A DNA stretch of 59,963 nt, taken from the NCBI GenBank assembly GCA_003141675.1, contig PLND01000051.1, forward strand, positions 8,374 through 68,336, given 5' to 3'. Below are positions 1 to 8,900 of this stretch, piece by piece. A program made the translations under genes and the position numbers. Numbering within the stretch: position 1 is the stretch's first letter; every line of letters starts with the position of its first letter. This DNA comes from Anaerolineae bacterium (GTDB lineage: Bacteria > Chloroflexota > Anaerolineae > Anaerolineales > RBG-16-64-43). Under the pieces are notes generated by a model that was not told the origin of the DNA, did not search any database, and was given only the letters and a program-made list of their open reading frames with translations.

Positions 1-8
1 CCCCTCCT

Positions 9-51
9 CCCCTTCCCTTAAGGGAAGGGGTTAGGGGTGGAGAGGTTAGGT
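9..51. repeat. Palindromic CCCCTTCCCTTAAGGGAAGGGG/GGTTAGGT repeat (copy A, truncated by window start)
   Basis: Perfect 22-bp palindrome at 9-30 followed by GAGGTTAGGT, as in copies B and C. Confidence 0.75.
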
Positions 52-90
52 CAGGTAGGAAAAACTGTATAATCGAATGGAAGAGTTCCC

Positions 91-867
91 ATGACCCAAA
101 CCCCCGCTTTTTATTTCGATATTCTGGAAATTCTCTCCCGCGGCCGGTGCCCGGGGTGCGAGCTCACGCGGAGTAAGGCGATGCACTATATCGACCATGC
201 CCTCTATGGGCTGGTGACCGATCCCCACGCGCAAAATCAGTTTGCCGACACCGGCGGGTACTGCAGGAAACACGGCGAGATGCTATTGAAAATTCCCTGG
301 GGCTCGGCGCTCGGCGTGGCCATTCTCTACAATCGCCTGATCGAAGACGCGGTCGAGGAATTAAAAGCCGGCGGGGAAGAATTCGTTGCCGGGGAAAAGC
401 GGGGCGCTCCCACGTTGGGTTTTTTCCCGGTCAAAGGGCGCAAAAGACCTCTCTCGCGGGGCGACAACCCGGATTGTCTGGCCTGCAAAGTGGAACACGA
501 AACCGAGCAGGGCGTGCTGCACACGTTGACCGAATCTCTTCGCGCACTCGACCAGCGGATGCTCGAGGCAGTCAATGGGTCGGAGGGATTCTGCCTGTAT
601 CATCTGGATCTGGCGCTCTCGAATCCGCTTCCCGAAAAAGTGGAAACCGCGTTGCGGCTCCACGGTCTGCGCCGGGCCGAGCATCTTCTGGCCGAGTTGA
701 AGGAATTCATGCGCAAGAGCGATTACCGGTTCACGGGGGAGCCGATGGGCCCGGAGGGTGACAGCTGGACGCGGGCGGTGGCGTGGGTGACGGGGGTGAG
801 TCTGGAGAAGGAAGAAACGAACCCGCGGCCGGGGGATTTAAAAAGGAAGATGCGGGCCGAGCGATAA
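91..867 (+). CDS. DUF6062-like hypothetical protein (Cys-containing)
   Basis: 258-aa ORF; CPGCELTRSKAMHYIDHALYGLVTDP and CLACKVEHETEQ motifs resemble DUF6062-type proteins of Anaerolineae. Confidence 0.6.
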   Translation: MTQTPAFYFDILEILSRGRCPGCELTRSKAMHYIDHALYGLVTDPHAQNQFADTGGYCRKHGEMLLKIPWGSALGVAILYNRLIEDAVEELKAGGEEFVAGEKRGAPTLGFFPVKGRKRPLSRGDNPDCLACKVEHETEQGVLHTLTESLRALDQRMLEAVNGSEGFCLYHLDLALSNPLPEKVETALRLHGLRRAEHLLAELKEFMRKSDYRFTGEPMGPEGDSWTRAVAWVTGVSLEKEETNPRPGDLKRKMRAER

Positions 868-1083
868 CCGGATCCGGTATTCCATTCCAGCCACCTTCGA
901 AAAAAAATAGAAATTATAAAAAAAAGTGCGCACACTACGGGGATATTCACGGTTTTGCGGATTGTATTGCTCGGAAGATAGGATGATAAATTTCCTCGGT
1001 GAAATCCGTTTATTCCGTGTAATCGGTGTACAGGTTGTTGCATTGGAAATCACAGCCGTTGAATCCCGGCAAGCTCGAATCGC

Positions 1084-1111
1084 TTGACGAAATTTCAGAA
1101 ACGTCTATAAT
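1084..1111 (+). promoter_or_regulatory. sigma70-type promoter upstream of pyrC leader
   Basis: TTGACG (1084-1089), 16-nt spacer, TATAAT (1106-1111). Confidence 0.7.
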
Positions 1112-1120
1112 TCGCGCGGC

Positions 1121-1258
1121 ATGATAAACCAGCGACCCGCGACAATGCCCGGCGCCCGGAAGGGGCTCAGCCCCCGCGCGGGCGTTTTGTTTATTTCAAC
1201 CGTTCCAGAGAGCCGAAAGGCTCTCTTTTTTCATCTCCCGGGGGAGGTTGCATGCTGA
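1121..1258 (+). CDS. Putative 45-aa leader ORF preceding and overlapping pyrC
   Basis: ATG about 10 nt after the -10 box; reads [45 protein letters not shown], through the terminator, to TGA overlapping the pyrC start; below the ORF-track length cutoff. Confidence 0.45.
   Translation: MINQRPATMPGARKGLSPRAGVLFISTVPESRKALFFHLPGEVAC
1153..1184 (+). promoter_or_regulatory. GC-rich leader hairpin followed by U-rich tract (possible pause hairpin)
   Basis: CGCCCG...GGGGCTCAGCCCC...CGGGCG then TTTTGTTTATTT. Confidence 0.55.
1207..1231 (+). terminator. Intrinsic terminator / attenuator before pyrC
   Basis: AGAGAGCC-GAAA-GGCTCTCT-TTTTT, perfect 8-bp stem, about 20 nt upstream of the pyrC ATG. Confidence 0.85.
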
Positions 1259-2346
1259 CCCTCCCGGGTTTGATCGATCCGCACGTGCACATGCGCGAGC
1301 CGGGGCAGACGCACAAAGAGGATTGGCGCAGCGGCACAGCCGCTGCGCTTGCCGGCGGGTTCACTTGCATTCTGGCGATGCCCAATACCGACCCGCCAGT
1401 GACGGATCCGGCGTCGCTGGAGAGTGCAGAAGAGAGTGCGAGGAAGAGGGCTCTGTGCGATTACGGCCTTTTCCTGGGCGCGGGGGAAGATAACGTGGAA
1501 ACTGCGGCCGGCCTCGCGCCCAAGACCGTCGGGTTGAAGATGTACCTCGACCGGACGTTCGGTCCCTTGCGGCTCGGCGACCCCGGCGCAATAGCCGCCC
1601 ACATGACCAACTGGCCCGCGCAGAAGCCGATCGTTGTGCACGCCGAGGGAAAGCGCATCGCGCTTGCCATCCAGCTGGCCGCCCGGCTCGGGCGGAGCGT
1701 GCATATCGCCCATGTCAGCCGCAAGAAGGAAATCCTCCTGATCAAATTGTCCAAGGAGAAAGGACTCGCAGTCACTTGCGAGGTGACCCCGCACCATTTG
1801 TTCCTCACTAAGGAAGACATCCCGCGCATTGGGGCAGGGCGCAGTGAGGTCCGCCCCAAACTCGCAACCAAGGCCGACCAGCAGGCGCTGTGGGAAAACC
1901 TGGCGGTGATCGATTGCTTCGCCACCGATCACGCGCCGCACACAATCGCCGAGAAGGATGGCGAGAATCCGCCACCCGGATTTCCCGGCCTCGAAACCGC
2001 GCTGGCGCTCCTGCTCGGCGCGGTGCGCGAAGGGCGCCTGACCATGGAGGATATTCTCAAACGCATGGTCGACAACCCGCGCCGGATCTTCCATTTGCCG
2101 GAACAGGTGGATACTTTCATCGATGTCGATTTCGATGCCCAATGGACGATTCGCGGGCATTACCTGCAATCGCGTTGCGAATGGACCCCGTTTGAAGGGA
2201 TGCCCGTGCGGGGCAAAGTGGTGGAAGTGAACCTGCGCGGCAGGATCGTCTACCAGGCGCCGGATGTTCTTGTGCAACCGGGGTACGGAAGGGATCTGTT
2301 CGGCCCGGCGCTTCCGCCCGAGCCGATTAAACCCATCCCGATGTAA
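1252..2346 (+). CDS. pyrC: Dihydroorotase, CAD-like short form
   Basis: [87 protein letters not shown]. Confidence 0.95.
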   Translation: MLTLPGLIDPHVHMREPGQTHKEDWRSGTAAALAGGFTCILAMPNTDPPVTDPASLESAEESARKRALCDYGLFLGAGEDNVETAAGLAPKTVGLKMYLDRTFGPLRLGDPGAIAAHMTNWPAQKPIVVHAEGKRIALAIQLAARLGRSVHIAHVSRKKEILLIKLSKEKGLAVTCEVTPHHLFLTKEDIPRIGAGRSEVRPKLATKADQQALWENLAVIDCFATDHAPHTIAEKDGENPPPGFPGLETALALLLGAVREGRLTMEDILKRMVDNPRRIFHLPEQVDTFIDVDFDAQWTIRGHYLQSRCEWTPFEGMPVRGKVVEVNLRGRIVYQAPDVLVQPGYGRDLFGPALPPEPIKPIPM

Positions 2347-2414
2347 AAGGGGCGGGATGCCATCCGCCGCTGCCCGGAGGAAACGGGCGCGGCGGAAATA
2401 GAAAGGATGCCACC

Positions 2415-3413
2415 ATGGCCATGTATGTTCCGCCGACGCAACGCCGCGAAAAGAGTCCGCACCTTCCCTTTGGTGATATGCGCCAGACGCCGTTCTATGG
2501 GAAAGATATTCTCTCCGTTTCGCAATTCGGTCGCGAAAATCTGGAATACGTTTTCGGCGTGGCCGAGGAGATGCGTTCGATGGTCGAACACGTCGGCACG
2601 TTTGACTTGCTCAAGGGGAAGATCCTCGCTAACTTGTTCTACGAGCCGTCCACCCGCACCTCGTCATCCTTTATGGCGGCGATGCAGCGGTTGGGGGGAA
2701 GCGTGATCCCGATCAACGAAGTGCGCTACTCCTCGGTGGCCAAGGGAGAATCCCTGCCCGATACGGTGCGCACGCTGGAATCCTACGCCGACGTGATCGT
2801 CATCCGCCACCCGGATGTGGGCTCCGCGGCGATCGCGGCGCTGTATGCGCGCAAACCGGTGATCAACGCCGGCGACGGCGTGGGGGAACATCCCACCCAG
2901 GCGCTGCTGGATCTGTTCACCATCCGGGAGGAGCTCGGCCGGACGGAGAATTTGACCGTGACGATGCTCGGCGACCTCAAGTACGGCCGCACGGTGCATT
3001 CGCTCTCTCGGCTCCTGGCGCAATTCCAGACGAAACTGCATTGCGTCTCGCCGGATATCCTGCGCATGCCGCCCGAGTTGGTGTCTGAGTTGAAAATCCA
3101 GGGGATGTCGATCCAAGAGCACACGACCCTGGACGAGGTCCTGCCGGATACCGACGTGCTCTACGTCACCCGCGTGCAGAAGGAGCGGTTCGAGGATCAG
3201 GCCGTGTATGAATCGGTCAAAGGCGCGTTCGTTGTCACGCCCGATACCCTGAAGCTTGCCAAGGATCAGATGATCGTGATGCACCCGCTCCCGCGGGTGG
3301 GTGAGATCGCGATGGATGTGGACACCGACCCGCGCGCGGCCTATTTCCGGCAAATGGAATACGGCCTCTACATCCGCATGGCGCTTCTGGCGATGGTGCT
3401 GGGGAAAGCTTAG
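2415..3413 (+). CDS. pyrB: Aspartate carbamoyltransferase catalytic chain
   Basis: [81 protein letters not shown]. Confidence 0.97.
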   Translation: MAMYVPPTQRREKSPHLPFGDMRQTPFYGKDILSVSQFGRENLEYVFGVAEEMRSMVEHVGTFDLLKGKILANLFYEPSTRTSSSFMAAMQRLGGSVIPINEVRYSSVAKGESLPDTVRTLESYADVIVIRHPDVGSAAIAALYARKPVINAGDGVGEHPTQALLDLFTIREELGRTENLTVTMLGDLKYGRTVHSLSRLLAQFQTKLHCVSPDILRMPPELVSELKIQGMSIQEHTTLDEVLPDTDVLYVTRVQKERFEDQAVYESVKGAFVVTPDTLKLAKDQMIVMHPLPRVGEIAMDVDTDPRAAYFRQMEYGLYIRMALLAMVLGKA

Positions 3414-3414
3414 G

Positions 3415-3469
3415 GGACCATGGACCGTGGATGATTGACCATGGTCGATGGTCCATCGTCGATGGTCTA
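3415..3469. repeat. CCATGG/GATGGTC-type inverted/tandem intergenic repeat
   Basis: ggaccatggaccgtggatgattgaccatggtcgatggtccatcgtcgatggtc; alternating palindromic GACCATGGTC/GATGGTCCATC units between pyrB and pyrFE. Confidence 0.6.
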
Positions 3470-3496
3470 GCATCCCACAGGAAAGGGATCACTCAT

Positions 3497-4891
3497 ATGA
3501 CGAAATTCTCAAGCCTGCTGGATCAACGCGCCCATAAAGTTCAATCCCTGCTGTGTGTGGGCTTGGATCCGCATCCGGATCTGTTGGCTCAGCCGACGGC
3601 CGCAGCGGCGCTGGATTTCTGCCTGCGCATCATCCGGGAGACGTCGGATCTGGCCCTGGCGTTCAAACCCAACAGCGCGTTTTTCGAAGCGTTTGGCCCG
3701 GAGGGCACTCGCGCGCTGCAGGAAGTGATCGGCGCGTGCCGGAAACTGAGCGTGCCGGTGATCCTCGACGCCAAGCGCGGGGATATCGGCGATACGTCCA
3801 AGGCCTACGCCCGCGCGGCGTTCGAAACGCTCGGCGTCGACGCGCTGACGGTCAACCCGTATATGGGCGGCGATTCGATCGCGCCGTTTCTGGAGAAAGA
3901 AGAACGCGGCGCATTCGTGCTCTGCCGGACGTCCAACCCCGGCGCGGCCGATTTGCAGCTCCTGCGGGTGGACGGGGTGCCGCAGTATGAAAAGGTGGCG
4001 GCGCTCGCGCGCGAGTTGAACACGCGCGGCAACGTCGGGCTGGTGGTGGGTGCGACCGACCCCGCGGCGATCGCCCGCGTGCGCACGCTCGCCCCGGACC
4101 TGTGGCTACTCGTGCCGGGCGTGGGCGCGCAAGGCGGAGATCTGCGGGCCGCCGTGGATGCAGGAATGCGCGCGGATGGTCTGGGCTTGACGGTGAACGT
4201 CTCGAGGTCGCTGGCCCGTGCCGCGAGCCCGCGTGCCGAAGCCGAGAAAATAATCGCGGTCATGCGCGAGGCGATGCAGGCGACGCACCCGAAACCGTCG
4301 AGCGCTTCACCGGCGCAGCTTGAGGTGGCGGAAATCCTCAGCGCGTCGGGGTGCGTCAAGTTCGGAAATTTCACGCTCAAATCCGGGAAGCAATCGCCGA
4401 TCTACCTGGACTTGCGCCAGTTGGTGTCGAACCCGGAGATGTTGGCCCGGGCGGCGGCCGCCTACGTTCCGCTCCTGCACATGCTGACGTTCGACCGCAT
4501 CGCGGGACTCCCTTACGCCGCGCTGCCGATCGCCACCGCGATCAGTCTGCAGACGGGTTGGCCGATGATCTACCCGCGCAAGGAAGCCAAGGACTACGGG
4601 ACCAAGGCACAAATCGAGGGCGCACATGCGCCGGGCGAGCGCGTGGCGATGATCGATGATGTAGTGACTACCGGCGGCGCCAAGCTGGAGGCGCTCGAAA
4701 AACTGCACAGTGCGGGTTTGGTGGTGGAGGATCTGGTGGTGCTGGTCGACCGCGAGAGCGGCGGCGCGGAGAGCCTGCGCGAAATGGGCGTGGCGTTGCA
4801 CGCCGCGGCTCGTCTGCGCGACCTGCTCCCCATCTGGCAATCGCAGGGCAAATTGACCGCTGAGCAGGTGGGGCAGGTGATGAGCTCTTAG
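3497..4891 (+). CDS. pyrFE: Orotidine-5'-phosphate decarboxylase / orotate phosphoribosyltransferase fusion
   Basis: N-terminal OMPDC (LLCVGLDPHPDLL, ILDAKRGDIGDTSKAYA) then OPRT (GNFTLKSGKQSPIYLDLRQ, VAMIDDVVTTGGA). The ORF track starts at 3431, but the 22 upstream codons lie in the repeat; MTKFSSLL is preferred. Confidence 0.92.
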   Translation: MTKFSSLLDQRAHKVQSLLCVGLDPHPDLLAQPTAAAALDFCLRIIRETSDLALAFKPNSAFFEAFGPEGTRALQEVIGACRKLSVPVILDAKRGDIGDTSKAYARAAFETLGVDALTVNPYMGGDSIAPFLEKEERGAFVLCRTSNPGAADLQLLRVDGVPQYEKVAALARELNTRGNVGLVVGATDPAAIARVRTLAPDLWLLVPGVGAQGGDLRAAVDAGMRADGLGLTVNVSRSLARAASPRAEAEKIIAVMREAMQATHPKPSSASPAQLEVAEILSASGCVKFGNFTLKSGKQSPIYLDLRQLVSNPEMLARAAAAYVPLLHMLTFDRIAGLPYAALPIATAISLQTGWPMIYPRKEAKDYGTKAQIEGAHAPGERVAMIDDVVTTGGAKLEALEKLHSAGLVVEDLVVLVDRESGGAESLREMGVALHAAARLRDLLPIWQSQGKLTAEQVGQVMSS

Positions 4892-4921
4892 CCCAATCAA
4901 TAATCGATACCGAAAATAATT

Positions 4922-5015
4922 CGCGCGGGGATGAATCCCCGCGCTGGTACACGATGCCCCTTCGGGGCAAAATCCATCGTGCGTTCTTAGCCCGCGTAGG
5001 CGGGCTTTGTGTTTC
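4922..5015. repeat. Intergenic compound hairpin repeat between convergent pyrFE and pyrD
   Basis: GCGCGGGGATGAATCCCCGCGC, GCCCCTTCGGGGC and AGCCCGCGTAGGCGGGCT hairpins in series; likely also terminator function. Confidence 0.6.
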
Positions 5016-5061
5016 AGAGCGGCGAGCGGCCTGACCCGTTTATACGAAGGATCAATCGCGG

Positions 5062-5982
5062 CTACACCGCTTTCCCAATCAGCTCGCGGATCGATTTCGC
5101 ACCATGTTTCTGTAGATATTGTTGCATCCCCTTTGCCACAGTCTCAAACACATTTGGTTCGCGGAACATGGCCGTCCCGATCCCCACGCAGGTCGCACCG
5201 GCCAAGATGAGTTCCAGCGCTTCGGCGGCGCTCGTCACACCACCCAGCCCGATGATGGGAATATTGTTTTTCTTGCAGCAGGTTGTGTAACACTTATACA
5301 CCGCGTAGACCGCTACGGGATGGATTCCGATCCCGCTCAAGCCGCCGATCCGGTTGCCAAGCGCCGGTTTTTGCGTTTCCACGTCGATCGCCATGCCGCG
5401 CAGGGTGTTGATCACGCACAACGCGTTCGCCCCGCCGCGGATCGCCGCCTGGGCGATTGCAGCGATGTCGGTAACGTTGGGCGTCAGTTTCACGATCAGC
5501 GTCTTCCCCAGCGCGACCTTTCGCACGCGCACGACGAGATCTTCGAGTACCGACTCGTCGCAGCCGAACTCGATCCCGCCCTTCTCGACGTTCGGACACG
5601 AGACGTTGAGTTCGATCGCGTGAATTTCCTCACGGGTCGAGAGAATTTCCGCGCATTGGACGTACTCGTCGATCTCCTCTCCGGCGATGCTGGCGATCAC
5701 GGGCACCTCGAGCGTTCGCAGTTTCGGAATTTCCTCCGCGACGAACACCGCGATCCCCGGGTTCTGCAAGCCGATCGCGTTTAGCATTCCCGCGCGGGTT
5801 TCCGCGATGCGCGGCTCCGGATTACCCTGACGCGGGTGCAAGGTGACGCTTTTGGTCACGGCCGCGCCCAAATAAGGCCGGCTGGAGATGATGGTTTCAT
5901 AATCCAAGCCGTAGACGCCCGACGCCGAGAGCAGGGGGGTTTTCAGCCGCAACGATCCGAGTTGGGTTTCTAATCCTTCCAT
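5062..5982 (-). CDS. pyrD: Dihydroorotate dehydrogenase B catalytic subunit
   Basis: METGLETQL-type start (MEGLETQLGSLRLKTPLLSASG), IELNVSCPNVEKGG, VINTLRGMAIDVETQKPALGNRIGGLSG, IIGLGGVTSAAEALELILAGAT; start set at 5982, ORF extended to 6096. Confidence 0.95.
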   Translation of the reverse strand: MEGLETQLGSLRLKTPLLSASGVYGLDYETIISSRPYLGAAVTKSVTLHPRQGNPEPRIAETRAGMLNAIGLQNPGIAVFVAEEIPKLRTLEVPVIASIAGEEIDEYVQCAEILSTREEIHAIELNVSCPNVEKGGIEFGCDESVLEDLVVRVRKVALGKTLIVKLTPNVTDIAAIAQAAIRGGANALCVINTLRGMAIDVETQKPALGNRIGGLSGIGIHPVAVYAVYKCYTTCCKKNNIPIIGLGGVTSAAEALELILAGATCVGIGTAMFREPNVFETVAKGMQQYLQKHGAKSIRELIGKAV

Positions 5983-8900
5983 TGGATATCCCTCGCTGGG
6001 AAGACCGGCCCTTCGCGGCAAACCCGTTTGCGATAGACCTTGCCGTCCGGGCCGATCACCCGGGTGGTGCAGGAGTAGCAGGCGCCCACTCCGCACGCCA
6101 TGCGTGTCTCCAGGGAAACCTGGCAGTCCAGGGAATTTCGCGCGGCAATTTCCGCAACCTTACGTAGCATCCCCTCTGGTCCGCAGGCGTACAGGCAGAC
6201 GCTTTCGCGCGGAACGCAACCGTCCCGGAGGCCCTGCTCAAGCATTTCGGTGACCAGGCCCTTCTCGCCGAGCGATCCGTCGTCGGTGCAGACGGTCAGA
6301 ACCCGGGCGCCGATCTCGTCGAATTCGGATTGGATCGCATCGTACAGTTCCTGATCTCCGCCGGAATTGTCGATATCCATTCCGCGGCCCGAAGCGCCGA
6401 CGGCCAGGTTGAGCATTTCCTTTCTCACCGCGCCAAGATAGATCAGCACTTCTTTGCCGTGCTCTCGCAGCCGTTCAGCCAGTGCCGCGAGCGGTGCCAC
6501 ACCGATCCCGCCCGACACGATCACGGCCGTGTGCGAAGCGCACACGGAAAATCCATTTCCGCAGGGGCCGATCGCGCGCAGGACCGCGCCCTTGCGTGCA
6601 CGGCTCAGGATGTCCGTGCCTTCGCCGACCACCCGGTAAAGAAAATCGACCCGCGCCGGATGGCGGACGATGGCTTGGCGCATTTCATCCGGCAATTCCT
6701 CGGCGTGAGCCAACGCCGCGCGATGAAAACGGGGGTACTCCGCGCGGTGAATACTGAGCGGCCGCCGTAGGGTCAGCGGGTATGCGCGCGGTTTCCCGGC
6801 ATCCGGGTCGCACAGGAGGTGAAAAAACTGACCTGGAAGAAAATCCAGCTGAGCATTGGCTGGAAGTTCCAGTTCGATCAGGAAATGCCCTTCGCAGATT
6901 CTGCGGTTTTGCACGATCCTAAGTTCGAGATCCCGGAGACGCGACGATTTTTTCAAGGGGTCGGTCGTTTCCAGCTCGGGGAAATTATCGAAGGACGCCA
7001 GTTGCCCTTTGAGATCGGCTCCCGGCGCCGGGTGCTTATGGCGCCATTCGCAAAGGCAACGTTCCAGGTCAAGATAGGAAATATCGCCCCACTCGGAAGC
7101 GGTTCCATTTTCAAGATAACTTGCAATCCGAATTTCTTTTTTGCCGAGCGTGAAGCCGACACTCCGTTTTGCGGAAGTCTTCCAGGTAACTTCTGCGGGA
7201 GCGTTTTGCGAAAAGCGGGCGGAGTAGCCGAACGCTTTGCCCCAATCGCGAAGTAGTGCGGCGGTCCGTGTTCGCCGGTGACGCAGTATTTCAGCCGACC
7301 GCAGGTTTTGACCAATGGCATCTACGTCCTCCACCGTCAGGCCGTCACGGCCAAGACGTTGGGCCGCGAGCCGGCGGGCGGCGGCCGCGTCGCTCGGTCC
7401 TCCCGCCGAAAGCGATTCCGCATCGAGTACGATCCGACGCCAATTCAGCGGAATGTCTATTCTCCCCGCCACGACGCCTTTGCCTTTGCGGACGATAAGC
7501 CGGCCGTTCCGGTATTGCGCGAAGGAGGCGACCGCCTGAAGGAGTATTTCATCCATTGAGGATTTTTGAAGAGCGGCAATTTCCTGTTTATCCAAACGTT
7601 GATAAAAGGAACGCAGGATTTTGTCGGCGGTAATTTTCTTGCCGTAGATACCGAGCAGTTCGCGCGCCGTATTGGCCGCTTTTTTATGGAGGCTTGCCTT
7701 AGGAACCTCCATTGCCGTAATTGTTTGCTTTTTATTTACCGGCACGCGCACGAGGTAACCCCCGCCGGTTCGGGAACTTTTTCCTCCCGCCACTGGCTGG
7801 TAATGGATCTGCTCCGAGGGCAATCCGGCTGCCTCCAGAAGGCCCAGGAACTCCGGAAAAAACGTGGCGCCGGAGTTTGCACAGAACAGGTGCGCATAAC
7901 TTCCTTCCTTCGCGACCCGGTGAAGTCCGTGAAGAACGACCAACATCCGCTCGCGGTACTGCTCGACGCTCCGGCCGTGCTCCGGGGCGATGACAATTTC
8001 CCGGTTGTGATCAAATTCCATCTTTAGCCAAGCGGCTTGAATGGCCGGCAGGAAAATGTCGTTTTCAAAAAACTCAAATGGCGGTTCCGTCAAAACGTAG
8101 TCGATGGAACTCTCGGGAAGTTCATAGATCAACGCATCCTCGGCGGATTTGCCCAGGATAACCACATTTGCCTGGTGTGATTCCAACTCGCCGTAACCGT
8201 AGCCGATCGTGGCGTTACGCAATATAGCATTGCTTTCTTTCTTGCCTTCGTAAACCCTCCGGAAGTTCTCGGAAAATGTATCCCAGGGATTTGACACAAC
8301 GCATTTTTGCAACCCGCGTCGCCCGCCCAGCCTTTTTCCTTTTGAAAGAGATCCGCCGATTGCGGTTCCCGGAGGGGCGAGTGGACCCGGGCAATGACAC
8401 GCGGCCAAGGCGGATGCAAAAGCCAGTTTCATCACATCGCGGACCGCGGGTTCGGTGATATTGTTGATGGAATTCAGGATGATGGATAGGGCGGCAACCG
8501 TCCGGCGGCGAAGAAAATCGGCCGGATAGTTTATGTTCGCCGCCAAATCTGCCGGCAGGGGCAGGCTCGCCGGATGCCAGAAGGGAATGTCCGCATCCGC
8601 GTTCTCCGCTTCCACGCGCCGGTCGCCTGCATCCGGTTTTTTCCGAAGCCGGCCCGGCGAGCAGGAGCAGGAATAATCCAACCGGACGAGTTTCCCGTTT
8701 TCCCGGTGAAGGAAATTCACGACGCCTTTCTTTCCGCATTTGGGGCAGGCGGTCGCGAATAGTTCGGAGATCACATCCTGGCACTGTTCGCGGAGATCCT
8801 GGAAAGCCCATTCCAGGCGCGGCAGGCTGGCGGGAGTGAAAACGACTTGTGTAAAAAAGGACGCCAGGGGATTTGGGTCCGTCGTTACCGCCCGGCGGCC

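Noticed and set aside
6953-7321. 122-aa minus ORF ending in TTGA at the methylase/PyrK boundary, which might suggest a separate upstream gene
   Set aside because: Its translation looks non-native, while the 1045-aa frame through the same DNA reads plausibly (DISYLDLERCLCEWRHKHP) and is uninterrupted
8129-8811. Separate minus ORFs (8129-8419, 8215-8811) inside the methylase-PyrK gene
   Set aside because: Alternative frames of the same strand within a longer coherent ORF; no family resemblance
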